DNA of 64,000 bases from VRUE01 sp963816785 (GCA_963816785.1 CAWFLL010000002.1:434001-498000); one strand, 5' to 3'. Shown: positions 33,460-41,817, counted from the stretch's first letter. Numbers and translations: made by a program. Notes: generated from the sequence alone by a model not told the origin.

Positions 33460-34152
33460 ATGAATGAGCGCACGAAGCTGCGCGACAAGCTGACTTACGC
33501 GAATGTGATGGCGACGGTAGCCGTCTTCATCGCCCTGGGGGGCGCGAGCTATGCCGCGATCAAGGTCCCCAAGAACAGCATCGGCACAAGCCAAATCAAG
33601 AGGAACGCGGTCAACGGCTCCAAGGTCGCCAACCGCTCGTTGACGGGGTCCGACATCGATACCTCAACCGTGGGCCAAGTGCCGTTCGCGAAACACGCCG
33701 ACAGCGCTGACAGGGCCAGCAGCGCAAACAACGCGACAAACGCGAACACGGTCGGGGGCATCAGCGCCGGGCAGCTTCAGTCCCACGCGTTCAACGTGAA
33801 CGCCGGAACCGCGTTCCTGCCCGCAGGCGCACACACCACAACGGCGGCGACGCTCGAACTTCCCGCCGGCACCTACCTGATCCTCGGCCACGGCGAGATC
33901 GACAACAATGGGGATGCATCCAACAACGAGGTCAAGTGCTCCCTTATCGGGGAGGAGACGACGGCCAAACTCTCCGTTGGCCCTGCCCTCGGGGCCCAGG
34001 ACTCCGTGGGCGAGAGAACGGTGGGATCGGCGCAGCTCGCGCACACATTCGTCACCGCGGGCCAAGCGCGAATCGACTGCGTCACGGTGGCCGGTTGGGG
34101 CAGCGGCAACGTGTTCGACTCGACGATCTCGGCCATCTCGGTCCGGCCCTGA
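33460..34152 (+). CDS. Signal-anchored repeat protein (KNSIG/KxxAV type), paralogue A
   Basis: 230 residues: a cytoplasmic start (NERTKLRDKLTYAN), one membrane anchor or signal (VMATVAVFIALGGASYAA), then short repeats (VPKNSIGTSQIKRNAVNGSK) leading into a low-complexity SSANNATNANTVGGISAGQ stretch and a beta-rich C-terminal domain with two Cys (KCSLIGEE, IDCVTVAG). The anchor-plus-repeat N-terminus matches its neighbour at 34331 and the truncated gene at 60741, but the C-terminal domain differs. It is probably displayed outside the membrane. It has a strong promoter and structured leader. Confidence 0.75.
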   Translation: MNERTKLRDKLTYANVMATVAVFIALGGASYAAIKVPKNSIGTSQIKRNAVNGSKVANRSLTGSDIDTSTVGQVPFAKHADSADRASSANNATNANTVGGISAGQLQSHAFNVNAGTAFLPAGAHTTTAATLELPAGTYLILGHGEIDNNGDASNNEVKCSLIGEETTAKLSVGPALGAQDSVGERTVGSAQLAHTFVTAGQARIDCVTVAGWGSGNVFDSTISAISVRP

Positions 34153-34236
34153 AACCCGCCCGAAGGCTCCTTATTTTTTGACGACCCAATGCCTGGGACA
34201 CCCTCGGGGACGACTTTCGCACCGAGTCCTCTGGGA

Positions 34237-34265
34237 TTGACCCACTGGCCCACGAGGACTACCGT
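34237..34265 (+). promoter_or_regulatory. Consensus promoter TTGACC-N17-TACCGT
   Basis: -35 TTGACC (34237-34242), -10 TACCGT (34260-34265), spacer 17 bp. It is a duplicate of the promoter at 33365, including flanking bases. Confidence 0.7.
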
Positions 34266-34274
34266 CACCGACGG

Positions 34275-34301
34275 GGCCTCGGCCTTCGGGTGGGCGAGGC
34301 C
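34275..34301 (+). promoter_or_regulatory. Conserved 5' leader hairpin (copy 2)
   Basis: Arms GGCCTCG (34275-34281) and CGAGGCC (34295-34301), then GAAAGCCAACAACCC. Same position relative to the promoter as copy 1. Confidence 0.6.
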
Positions 34302-34330
34302 GAAAGCCAACAACCCGTTCGGAGGTCGAG

Positions 34331-34993
34331 ATGAGACAGCCCAGGAGACCGAGCCACGCGACCGTGATCGCATACATCGCCCTGTTCGCGGCTCTGGGGG
34401 GCAGCGCGATTGCGGCCTCGGACCTCGGCAAGAACACGGTCGGGGCCAAGCAGATCAAGAAGAACGCGGTGACCACGGCGAAAATCAAGAAACAGGCGGT
34501 CACCACGGCGAAAATCAAAAAACAGGCGGTCACCGCCGCCACGGTCAAGAACGGCACCCTGACCGGGGCGCAGATCAACCTCTCGACGCTCGGCACGGTC
34601 CCCACGGCGCAGCAGGCGAACACCCTCGCGGCCCCAGAGGGCTGGCATGAGGTTGGCGCGCCAGGCGAGCCCGGGTACCAGAACAACTGGAAACAGGCAA
34701 ACCCCCTCGCCTATAACGCCGCCTTCTTCAAGGACCATGAGGGCATCGTCCACCTCAGGGGCATCGTGAACGGGGGGACCGCCGCAACCATCTTCCAGCT
34801 TCCCCCGGGCTACCGGCCCGCCGCCGGAAAGCTCAGTGCTTTCCCAGTATTCTGCACCGGCGGCACCTGCGCCGGCAGCCTGGGAATCCTTGGAATCTTC
34901 GGATCGGGCATAAATCCGGCGGTTGACGGTGCGGTGTCGGGATCCGGCACTACCACGGGCCTCGAAGGTGTCACCTTCCGCGCTGAATCCTGA
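34331..34993 (+). CDS. Signal-anchored repeat protein, paralogue B
   Basis: 220 residues: N-terminal anchor (ATVIAYIALFAALGGSAIAA), then decapeptide repeats IKKNAVTTAK, IKKQAVTTAK, IKKQAVTAAT and TLTGAQINLSTLGTVPTAQQ. An ~100-residue beta-sandwich-like C-terminal domain follows (WHEVGAPGEPGYQ..FFKDHEGIVHLRGIV..FQLPPGYRPAAG..GVTFRAES). The C-terminal domain is shared almost throughout with the truncated gene at 60741-61322. FKDHEGIVHLRG with PPGYRP is reminiscent of phage tail or collagen-like head domains. Function unknown; a surface location is likely. Confidence 0.78.
   Translation: MRQPRRPSHATVIAYIALFAALGGSAIAASDLGKNTVGAKQIKKNAVTTAKIKKQAVTTAKIKKQAVTAATVKNGTLTGAQINLSTLGTVPTAQQANTLAAPEGWHEVGAPGEPGYQNNWKQANPLAYNAAFFKDHEGIVHLRGIVNGGTAATIFQLPPGYRPAAGKLSAFPVFCTGGTCAGSLGILGIFGSGINPAVDGAVSGSGTTTGLEGVTFRAES
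34454..34543 (+). repeat. Three 30-bp in-frame tandem repeats
   Basis: Units at 34454, 34484 and 34514 encode ten-residue repeats (IKKNAVTTAK type). Units two and three differ mainly by A/G and terminal changes. Copy number is a likely site of slippage variation. Confidence 0.75.
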
Positions 34994-35189
34994 TACTCGA
35001 CATACCGAATCCAAGGTGGGTCCTTCGGGGCCTTGGGACTCCTACCCCGAAACATCCATCAGAGCAAACGGGTTCGTCTTGATTGGGCACGAACGGGCAC
35101 AAACGGCGAGAATGCACCTTCGGAGGCGGTAGAGGACAATCGGAACCGCACCGAGGAAACGGCAGTCTAGAGCCGAAAACTACACTTCT

Positions 35190-35262
35190 GCCCCCGTAGC
35201 TCAGTGGACAGAGCGACGGCCTTCTAAGCCGTGGGTCGCTGGTTCGAATCCAGCCGGGGGTA
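35190..35262 (+). tRNA. tRNA-Arg (anticodon TCT)
   Basis: 73 bases: acceptor GCCCCCG with CGGGGGT (one G-T pair), anticodon stem ACGGC/GCCGT with loop CTTCTAA (anticodon TCT), T arm CTGG...CCAG with TTCGAAT, discriminator A; CCA not encoded. Confidence 0.96.
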
Positions 35263-35303
35263 TCGCAGCATCGTCTGGGCCCCGACCGGGTTCTTACTGA
35301 TGC

Positions 35304-35396
35304 ATGTCACGCAGGGAGCGCCATACGGACATCGCGCTGGCCATCCTCGCGAGCGCCTCGATCGCCGGGATCTTCTGGCTCCGGCGGACTGGATAG
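35304..35396 (+). CDS. Possible small membrane peptide (30 aa)
   Basis: An ATG-started frame just after tRNA-Arg encodes a basic N-terminus (SRRERHTD) and one hydrophobic helix (IALAILASASIAGIFWL) ending RRTG. No ribosome site is clear. It is supported mainly by its typical small-membrane-protein composition and its lying between tRNA-Arg and another small membrane gene. Confidence 0.35.
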   Translation: MSRRERHTDIALAILASASIAGIFWLRRTG

Positions 35397-35453
35397 GCTT
35401 CCGTCACCGAGCTCAGGAGTTACCGCGACTCGGCCCCGGGGTAGGCGGGAGGC

Positions 35454-35597
35454 ATGACACTTCCGATTCTCCTGATCGTGATCGGGATCGTGCTGGCGGT
35501 TCTGGTCAACTACATCCTCGGGATCATCGTGATCCTGATCGGCCTGGCGCTGCTGATCGTGCCGCGGCTGGGCGCCAGCAGAACGACGCGCGTCTAG
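35454..35597 (+). CDS. Small hydrophobic membrane protein (47 aa)
   Basis: ATG after a G-rich ribosome site (GGGAGG). The product is two short hydrophobic helices (LPILLIVIGIVLAVLVNYIL and IIVILIGLALLIVP) and a basic tail (RLGASRTTRV). Small proteins of this type are common in actinobacteria; no function known. It lies 25 bp before the 199-residue membrane-anchored protein. Confidence 0.6.
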   Translation: MTLPILLIVIGIVLAVLVNYILGIIVILIGLALLIVPRLGASRTTRV

Positions 35598-35621
35598 CTC
35601 GCATCGACCACACTTCAGGGC

Positions 35622-36221
35622 ATGGCCGCCTGGAAGCTGCCAGTTATCGTCGCCGCTTTGGTGGTGCCGATCGCGGCCGGATTTCTGCTCGTCGGCCCGG
35701 CGCTCGGCGTCGCCATAGGTGCGCTCGCCGTCCTCGTGATCCTGGTCGTCGCAGCGCGACAGCTGCCGCGTGGCCCGATCGGCGATCTCCCCGACGATGG
35801 GCGTCACCATCTGCTGCTCGTGGTCGCCAGCCCGGTCGAGGAGCCGGGTGCCGTCCGGCAGGTCAGGGTGGAGGCGGGCCTCGACGCCCGCCGCGACGCG
35901 GAGGTGATGGTGCTGGCGCCGGCCCGGATCGGCTTCCTCGACCGTTGGGCCTCGGACGTCGCGGGCGCCCGCGATCAGGCGCAGCGGAACCTGGTCGCGA
36001 CCGTGGCGGCGCTGGCGAAGGACGGCATCGAGGCCGAGGCACGGGTCGGCGACGAGGACTTCGTGCAGGCGGTGGAGGACCAGCTGCAGAGCTTTCCGGC
36101 CGACGAGGTGGTGCTGGTCAGCGCCGACCCGGCGGCCTCCGAGGCGGCTTCCGCCGCGGTCGAGGAACTTCGCTCGCGGCTGCGGGCGGAGTTTCACCAC
36201 GTCGTCCTCGGGGCGAGGTGA
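35622..36221 (+). CDS. Membrane protein with a C-terminal UspA-like domain
   Basis: 199 residues: two N-terminal membrane helices (PVIVAALVVPIAAGFLLV and LGVAIGALAVLVILVVAA), then a soluble alpha/beta domain beginning HHLLLVVASPVEEPGAV and including VMVLAPARIGFLDRWASD, LAKDGIEAEARVGDEDFVQA and FPADEVVLVSADP. This strand-helix order resembles a universal stress protein/permease-domain half. No nucleotide-binding GxxGxxxxxG motif is visible, so ATP binding is doubtful. It converges on the secreted protein gene at 36226. Confidence 0.7.
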   Translation: MAAWKLPVIVAALVVPIAAGFLLVGPALGVAIGALAVLVILVVAARQLPRGPIGDLPDDGRHHLLLVVASPVEEPGAVRQVRVEAGLDARRDAEVMVLAPARIGFLDRWASDVAGARDQAQRNLVATVAALAKDGIEAEARVGDEDFVQAVEDQLQSFPADEVVLVSADPAASEAASAAVEELRSRLRAEFHHVVLGAR

Positions 36222-36225
36222 GCTC

Positions 36226-37212
36226 TCAGCAGGAGTGAACCCGCGCCGCGCTCCGCACCACCTGGAATGCGCGACCCGGAATCTGCTTCAGCTGGTTCAG
36301 TTTCCCGTCGTCCCAACGACGATCGCTCGTGCCGCCGAAGTACCAGTTCGAGCCGTTGTCGGCGACGATCATCCCGTAGCGCTTCAGGTCGATGGCGATC
36401 GCCCTCGCGGCGCCGCTGAAGCGACCGAGGCTGTAGCCCGGCCGCAGCCGCAGCCTCATCCCCATCGGCGGCGCGTCGGGATCGGCGGTGTCGCCGGCGC
36501 AGTGCGACGCCGGGTGGACCCAGGCTTCGCGGGTGCTCTCGAAGGTGACGCGGATCGCGTGGTCGACCCGTCCCGAAATCGCCTCCTCGTAGCGCAGGAG
36601 ACCGGGGAAGATCGGCAGCCCGGCGGCGTCGGCCGAGGTCCAGGAGTCGGGACGCAGCGCGGTCGAGCGGAGGTCCCAGCGAGCGCCGGAGTCGGCGTTC
36701 CAGTGGGTGCCGCCGCCGCGCTCGAAGAAGGCGCGGTAGAGCTCGTAGAGAACGCAGTCCTCTCGATCGATGACGAGCACGTGCCGATCGCCGTCGCTGC
36801 GCTGCCCCCCCTCGACTGGCGCGCCGGGCGGGACCGGGAACGGCCCCCGGTCGCTCTCATCTCCGTAGGCGGTGTAGCGGACCGGTAGGCGGCGCTGAGT
36901 GGCGCCGACCACCGAGTAGGGGAACCCGTATGGACGTGGGGAGCCGAAGTCGGGGTGCAGCATGTCGCCGCCGTTGGCGTTGATGTTGGCGACGATCCTC
37001 GCTGAGTTCGGCGCCACGGGCGCGCTCGAGATGTCCTGGTTCCAGGCCGCCTGGTTCGGCAGCGAAGGTGCGCGAGGCGAGAGCGAGGCGGGCGGCTGGG
37101 GGAAGACCGGGCAGGCGCCGAGGTCGCGGTAAGGGCCGAGGGCATCGGAGATCGACGGCACCGAGACGAGCGCCACCGCCACCGCGGTGGAGGCCGCAAC
37201 AACGAGCCTCAT
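36226..37212 (-). CDS. Secreted protein of unknown function (328 aa)
   Basis: Signal peptide (RLVVAASTAVAVALVSVPSISDA), then a domain with conserved-looking segments HPDFGSPRPYGFPYSVVG, VEGGQRSDGDRHVLVIDREDC, HWNADSGARWDLRSTALRPD, WTSADAAGLPIFPGLLRYEEA, HAIRVTFESTR and LKRYGMIVADNGSNWYFGGTSD. The order and content match exported actinobacterial proteins of unknown function that also occur in streptomycetes. His, Asp and Trp-rich motifs suggest a carbohydrate-active or hydrolytic fold, which I cannot confirm. Its start overlaps the stop of the upstream small gene (ATGA). Confidence 0.7.
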   Translation of the reverse strand: MRLVVAASTAVAVALVSVPSISDALGPYRDLGACPVFPQPPASLSPRAPSLPNQAAWNQDISSAPVAPNSARIVANINANGGDMLHPDFGSPRPYGFPYSVVGATQRRLPVRYTAYGDESDRGPFPVPPGAPVEGGQRSDGDRHVLVIDREDCVLYELYRAFFERGGGTHWNADSGARWDLRSTALRPDSWTSADAAGLPIFPGLLRYEEAISGRVDHAIRVTFESTREAWVHPASHCAGDTADPDAPPMGMRLRLRPGYSLGRFSGAARAIAIDLKRYGMIVADNGSNWYFGGTSDRRWDDGKLNQLKQIPGRAFQVVRSAARVHSC

Positions 37213-37457
37213 GCCGGAGGCTGGCCCTCGCGGATCTTCAAGCTGCCAACCTCGAGCTCCTCGACCTCAAGGCGGCCGATCTTCGCCCGCTTGATCGCCA
37301 GCCGTCCCACCGCGAGCCGGCCGATCGCGAATCCTCCGACGGCCGCGGCTCCGACCGCCAAGGCGCCGATCGCGGCGGCGCCGCGTGCCTGGGCGCCGAT
37401 CGCGCTGGCTGGGATCGCCTCAGGCTTGCCCTGGGAGTTGCCGCGAGGCCTGCGCAT
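37209..37457 (-). CDS. Small repeat protein coupled to the secreted gene (82 aa)
   Basis: 82 residues with a basic start and a low-complexity middle (AIGAQARGAAAIGALAVGAA) that passes into five-residue periodic AIGRLAVGRLAIKRAKIGRL and LEVEELEVGSLKI. The periodicity is like a pentapeptide-repeat or short beta-helix. The stop overlaps the secreted-protein ATG (ATGA). A -10 box TACGGT at 37464-37469 sits 6 bases before the ATG, so the message is probably leaderless. Confidence 0.65.
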   Translation of the reverse strand: MRRPRGNSQGKPEAIPASAIGAQARGAAAIGALAVGAAAVGGFAIGRLAVGRLAIKRAKIGRLEVEELEVGSLKIREGQPPA

Positions 37458-37490
37458 CCTGCAACCGTAGCGCCTAGCCTGCCGCACGAC

Positions 37491-38213
37491 ATGAGCCGGC
37501 CGCCCAACACTCTCCTGGCAGTCCAGCATGTGCCGTGGGAGAGTCCGCACCGGATTCTCGAGTCTTGCCGCGGCCTGGACGTCCGCACGGCGAATCCGCT
37601 CGCCGGCGGGGTGCTTCCGACGCACGGCGAAGTCTCCGGCGCGGTCTTCATGGGCGGCCCCATGAACGTCGACGACACCGAGCACCATCCGGCCCTCGCC
37701 GCCGAGCGTGAGTGGTTGGCGCAGGCGATCCGGCTCCGGATGCCGGTGCTCGGGATTTGCCTCGGCGCGCAGCTTCTCGCCCGGGCCCACAGCGCTGAGG
37801 TCCGACTCGGGGACGTTCCCGAGATCGGTTTCGCGCCGGTTCAGATCCATGATCCCGGCGACCCTGTCGTGGGCGCGCTCGCCCCGGAGACGACGGTCCT
37901 GCATTGGCACGGCGATGTGTTCGACCTTCCCGACGGCGCGCGGCTCCTCGCCTCTTCGTCGCTGACAAGACACCAGGCGTTTCGCATCGAGAACGCCTGG
38001 GGAGTGCTCTTTCACGCCGAGGCCGACGCCGCCCTGGTAGATAGCTGGCTTGCGGTTCCGGCGATGAGCGCCGCGGCGACCGCAGCCCTCGGACCCGACG
38101 CGCCCGCGACGCTGCGGGAGCAGGCGCGGGCCGCAGAGCCGGATCTGATCACTCGTTCGGCCCCGGGCTTCCGCGCCTTCGCCGATCTGGTCGCCGCCGG
38201 CCGACCCGCCTGA
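37491..38213 (+). CDS. Class I glutamine amidotransferase-like protein
   Basis: A 240-residue stand-alone GATase domain: nucleophile elbow LGICLGAQLLA with catalytic Cys (about residue 90), VLHWHGDVFDLP with the catalytic His, and VLFHAEADAALVDSW at the usual Glu position. Related proteins include the gamma-glutamyl hydrolase/GMP-synthase-like group. The GFAPVQIHDPGDPVVGAL segment suits a GMP synthase-like subgroup. The partner synthase is not adjacent. It is divergent from the small repeat gene with only 33 bp between starts. Confidence 0.88.
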   Translation: MSRPPNTLLAVQHVPWESPHRILESCRGLDVRTANPLAGGVLPTHGEVSGAVFMGGPMNVDDTEHHPALAAEREWLAQAIRLRMPVLGICLGAQLLARAHSAEVRLGDVPEIGFAPVQIHDPGDPVVGALAPETTVLHWHGDVFDLPDGARLLASSSLTRHQAFRIENAWGVLFHAEADAALVDSWLAVPAMSAAATAALGPDAPATLREQARAAEPDLITRSAPGFRAFADLVAAGRPA

Positions 38214-38242
38214 GCACCCTCCTCCGCCGGGATCCGCACGCT

Positions 38243-38248
38243 AGATTG
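38243..38248 (+). promoter_or_regulatory. -10 box TAGATT of tRNA-His
   Basis: TAGATT ends 10 bases before the tRNA-His 5' end. Confidence 0.5.
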
Positions 38249-38258
38249 GGGCTGCGCG

Positions 38259-38332
38259 GTGGACGTAGCTCAGCTGGTAGAGCTCCTGGTTGTGGTCCAG
38301 GCGGTCGCCGGTTCGAATCCGGTCGTCCACCC
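38259..38332 (+). tRNA. tRNA-His (anticodon GTG)
   Basis: Full cloverleaf with the His-specific extra G(-1) at 38259 opposite C73; acceptor GTGGACG/CGTCCAC, anticodon stem CCTGG/CCAGG with loop TTGTGGT (GTG), T loop TTCGAAT. CCA is not encoded. Confidence 0.96.
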
Positions 38333-38424
38333 TTCATAAATCTCCCGCTACGAACCCGAATCCGGGAGACCAGCTGGCGATGCGGCCCCGATGGAGCTAC
38401 TACAGAAGCTACTAAGCGTCTTCC

Positions 38425-38463
<39 letters not shown>

Positions 38464-38612
38464 GTATCGGTTTCGCTACCACCGCGAGAAGACGCTGCAA
38501 ACGAGGACCCTTCGGGATCTGGGTGTGCAGCTGTGCACGCACACCTGCACACCCACGAGTGACGGAAGGCTCTCCGAGGCCCTCGGCCCCCGCTTAGCCA
38601 CTCCGATATTCG
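38464..38612 (+). repeat. Dispersed repeat, right half (copy A)
   Basis: It starts exactly at the end of the tRNA-Met fragment and shares about 140 bp, with short gaps, with 40589-40735, including GCTACCACCGCGAGAAG, CAAACGAGGACCCTTCGGG and the GTGCA/TGCAC palindromes. It lacks the left half found in other copies. The rest of 38613-38927 shows no gene that I can support. Confidence 0.7.
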
Positions 38613-38927
38613 GAGATATCGAGGAGCCCGAGGGGAAGCGCTCCCGTGGCCTCGGAGAGGTATCCGTAAAGGCGGGTTTACCGTGCGTTGGATGGGGCTG
38701 CGGGTATTCCCACCTGGGCCTGAACCCATCGGATCTTCGTTTGCTGCTGGCCCTTGGTGAGCCTAGGGTGCGCCGTGTACCTGTGGCAAGGAAAGTGGCA
38801 ACATGCGGCCACCGGGAGACACCCACACGACTGGCGATCCCGCTTGGGATTGGGATCGGCGAGGGACATGCACCCCAAGGGCACGACATGAGGACTCCAG
38901 CAATCCGGATAGACGACGAAAAGTCCA

Positions 38928-39215
38928 GTGGCGCGGTCTCTAGAACCTAAGGCCGTCTGGGCCGCTGTCGAGCGCGGCGATGCGCGGCTCCTCGATCTGA
39001 GGACGCCGATCGAGCGTCGGCGCTACGGAGCCCCGCCGGGCGCAGAACCCGTGTCGCTCGCCAGGCACGTCGCGAATCCAGAGGGACCGGGCACTGTCTA
39101 CCTCTGCCAGCATGCCGTCCGCTCGAAGGCAACCTTGCGTCGGGGTGCGGCCGAGGTCGCCGGCGGATTCGTTGCCTGGCAGAGGGCAAAACTCCCTCTC
39201 GAGGAGGTCGATTAG
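38928..39215 (+). CDS. Rhodanese-like domain protein
   Basis: A GTG-started 95-residue single rhodanese domain: WAAVERGDARLLDLRTPIERRRYGAP at the N-terminal strand/loop, and the catalytic loop YLCQHAVRSKATLRRGAAEVAGG with a Cys followed five residues later by Arg-Ser, as in active sulfurtransferases. It likely moves sulfane sulfur in the cytoplasm. It is the first gene after the left tRNA-Met fragment. Confidence 0.8.
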   Translation: MARSLEPKAVWAAVERGDARLLDLRTPIERRRYGAPPGAEPVSLARHVANPEGPGTVYLCQHAVRSKATLRRGAAEVAGGFVAWQRAKLPLEEVD

Positions 39216-39270
39216 ACGAGCATCGTCTCAGCGCCCGGCTCAGGCGGCGACGCCTCGCTCAGACACGGAT

Positions 39271-39340
39271 CCGCTCAACGATCCGCGGGTGGTAGCGAGA
39301 GACGAATCGGGCCCCGTATCGGTCCTCGCTACCATCGCAA
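39271..39340 (+). repeat. Dispersed palindromic repeat (copy B)
   Basis: Contains CCGCGGGTGGTAGCGAGAGA, GACGAATCGGGCCCCGTATC and a partner arm TCGCTACCATCGC, so the element folds into a hairpin of about 13 bp around a ~27-base loop. It lies between the rhodanese and acyltransferase genes. Confidence 0.7.
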
Positions 39341-39462
39341 TAATCGAAGGCCGGCCGACCGGCCCTCGAGCGCGCGGCGCGAGATCCGTCTGTGAGCATC
39401 GGCTGTTTGGCTACCCTGCCCTGGGAGATGGTCGCCGTGGTCAGAGCGAGCGTTGGCGTGAT

Positions 39463-40353
39463 GTGAGTGTGGATCGGTCGAACGCGGATGTCGCAGCCTT
39501 CACGCCTCCCGGCGCGGTTGAGTTCGCTGCGGTCGAGGCGCTGCTGGCTCCATGGCGCGCGTTGACCGATCCGCGATTCGACGGCTGGGAGCACCTGCCG
39601 AGCGATAAGCGGTACCTGCTCGTCGGCAACCACACGACGCTTGGCCTGTTCGACGTGCCGTTCCTCGTGCTTGACATCCACGCGCGAACGGGTGTGCTCG
39701 TCCGCTCGCTCGGCGAGCGCCAGCACTACCGGGTTCCGATCTGGCGGGACCTGCTCTCGCACCTCGGCATGGTGAATGGGACGCGCGAGAACACCCGTCG
39801 GCTGCTCGCGGACGGGCAGGCCGTGCTCGTCTTTCCGGGCGGTGGGCGCGAGGTCGCACGGCACCGCGGAGACCACTATCCGTTGCTGTGGCGCGAGCGG
39901 ATCGGCTTCGCACGCCTAGCGCTCGAGTTCTCCTACGCCGTGGTCCCGTTCTCGATGATCGGTGTGGACGAGATGTGGGATGTCCTCGTCGACACCGACG
40001 ACCCGCTGTATGCGCCCGTGCGCGCGCTCGCGGCGCGAGTCGATGTCGACCCGGAGCTGCTCTGGCCGCTGGTCCGAGGTCTTGGACCGACGCCGCTGCC
40101 CCGCCCCCAGCGGATCTACGGACGGTTCACCGCGCCGATCGATGCCCGCGCGTTTGGCTCCTCCTGGGCGGATACGAGCGCCGCGAAGGCGCTGCGCGAC
40201 GCGGTGCAAGCCGCAGTACAGCGAGGCATCCGCGACCTGCAGGCCGAACGTGCCCACGACCCGGCCCGCAGCCTGGCGCCGCGGTTGTGGGGCGAGGCGA
40301 AACGACTGACCCACGCGCAGGCCGCCACGCTCCGCCGGAGCCTACGGCTGTAG
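39463..40353 (+). CDS. Lysophospholipid acyltransferase-like protein
   Basis: About 296 residues from a GTG at 39463 (start uncertain; the open frame extends upstream). Motif I is LVGNHTTLGLFDVPFL, an NH...D acyltransferase motif of the DGAT/MGAT-like LPLAT branch. Motif III-like VLVFPGGGREV (FPxGxR type) and VVPFSMIGVDEMWDVL follow. The family esterifies glycerolipids or sterols with acyl-CoA at the membrane. It is flanked by two copies of the dispersed repeat (39271-39340 and about 40510-40735). A second acyltransferase of another subtype lies at 42370. Confidence 0.82.
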   Translation: MSVDRSNADVAAFTPPGAVEFAAVEALLAPWRALTDPRFDGWEHLPSDKRYLLVGNHTTLGLFDVPFLVLDIHARTGVLVRSLGERQHYRVPIWRDLLSHLGMVNGTRENTRRLLADGQAVLVFPGGGREVARHRGDHYPLLWRERIGFARLALEFSYAVVPFSMIGVDEMWDVLVDTDDPLYAPVRALAARVDVDPELLWPLVRGLGPTPLPRPQRIYGRFTAPIDARAFGSSWADTSAAKALRDAVQAAVQRGIRDLQAERAHDPARSLAPRLWGEAKRLTHAQAATLRRSLRL

Positions 40354-40509
40354 GCGGAGGAGCGGACGGCCTCGACTCGCATCTCCCCCGATGGTACAGC
40401 TGGTCCTAGAACGCTCAGCCGATGTCAGCATGATGTCGCTTGATCTCAACCTGGATGCGGCCACGGGACGCTTGGGCAGGCAAGTGGCCTCTAACCTGCT
40501 TTCGCGCAC

Positions 40510-40735
40510 ATGCGACAGCGGGCTTCGGTCAATCGGCGAGACGACCTTGCTCGATTATCCGCGGGTGGTAGAGACGAATCCGGCCCGGTATCGGTTTCGC
40601 TACCACCGCGAGAAGTCGCTGCAAACGAGGACCCTTCGGGATCTGGCTGTGCAGGCTGCTGCATGCACAGCCGCACAGCCCGGACGCTACGGAAGCCTCT
40701 CCGAGGCCCTCGACACTCGCACAGCTACTCCGAGC
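40510..40735 (+). repeat. Dispersed palindromic repeat, longest copy (copy C)
   Basis: The fullest copy: left part CAATCGGCGAGACGACC (shared with 55443-55459), central GCGGGTGGTAG / CTACCACCGC inverted arms, then the right part shared with copies A and D (AACGAGGACCCTTCGGG, GTGCAGGCTGCTGCATGCAC). It fills most of the 458-bp gap before the next gene; nothing else was seen there. Confidence 0.75.
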
Positions 40736-40811
40736 TCGGGACCACACGCTTTGCCCATGGCTGAAACGGCCGTCCACGCGGAGCCAGCCCCCCGATCGCT
40801 AGCTTGCGTGG

Positions 40812-41689
40812 GTGACCTCGGAGGACCAGTCGCACGAGGGTACGGTGCAGCTCGCGGACGGGCGGGTGCTCGGCTATCGCGAGTACGGCGAGCCCGCTGG
40901 GGCGCCTGTCGTCTATCTGCACGGCATGCCCGGATCGCGGCTCGAGCCGGTCCCGCTCGAGGCGGAGTTCCGGCGGAGCGCGGCTCGCCTCGTGGCCCTT
41001 GAGCGCCCGGGCTACGGTCTGTCGACCCCCCGTCGCTCGTGGGGCCTCCTCGATTGGCCCGCCGACGTGGTGGCGGCTGCCGATCAGCTCGGCATTGGGA
41101 GGTTTGCCGTGCTCGGGGTCTCCACCGGCGGCAAGTACGCAGCCGCCTGCGCTTACGCGTTGCCCGAGCGCGTGAGCCGCGCGGCGATCGTAAGCGGTAT
41201 CGGCCCGCCGACGACCCCGCGTTTCCGGGAGGGGCTGGCCAGGATCGCTCGAACGACGATGACCCTCACCAGGCGCGCCCGTCCGCTGGCGCTCGGCTAC
41301 TGGCGCATCGCGAGCTGGCTGGCTGAGCACCGGCCACAGAGCTTTCTCGCATTGCTCGAAAGGAGCTGTCGGTACCCGACAAGGCGCTGTACGCGGACCC
41401 CCAGGTCCGAGAAGCCGCACTCAACACCTTCCGCGAGGCACTACGAGGCGGCGCAGCGGGTGTGGTCCAGGACGCGGCGATCCAGGCGCGGGCATGGGAC
41501 TTCGGGCTAGAGCAAATCCAGACCGGGGTGCAGGTGTGGCACGGCGATCGGGATGAGGTCGTCCCGCTGCATCATTCGACCTACGTAGCGGAGAGGATCC
41601 CGCACGCGACGCTCAACGTCGTCGAGGGAACAGGGCACCTTCTCTTGCTGTCTCACACCGCCGAGATCACCCGCGCACTAATTGACTAG
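40812..41689 (+). pseudogene. Alpha/beta hydrolase with one frameshift
   Basis: A GTG-started hydrolase whose frame is broken near 41362. Before the break: VVYLHGMPGSRLEP, LGVSTGGKYAAACAYALP (nucleophile Ser in GVSTGG) and SFLALLER. After it, in a second frame, are the acid and His segments (VWHGDRDEVVPLHH, VVEGTGHLLLLSHTAE). Adding one G to the GG at 41362-41363 (AAAGGAG to AAAGGGAG) restores a continuous ~293-residue protein, so a one-base deletion in a G run is the simplest cause. No other lesion is visible. It lies between two repeat copies. Confidence 0.8.
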
Positions 41690-41770
41690 GGCCCACCGCT
41701 TGCCTGGGTCACCGGATTGGGCAACACGACAGTGCCAGCTCCGTTCGGCCCGCCGCGATCCGCTCGACCA

Positions 41771-41817
41771 TCCGCGGGTGGTGGCGAGAGACCAATCGGA
41801 ACCAGGCCCCCAGCCGC
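41771..41817 (+). repeat. Dispersed palindromic repeat, diverged left half (copy D)
   Basis: ATCCGCGGGTGGTGGCGAGA followed by GACCAATCGGAACCAGGCCC. It is a diverged copy without the partner arm, in the gap between two genes. Confidence 0.6.

Noticed and set aside
34454..34543. 30-bp tandem repeats considered as a CRISPR array
   Set aside because: The units are contiguous without spacers, in frame, and encode decapeptide repeats; no cas genes are present.
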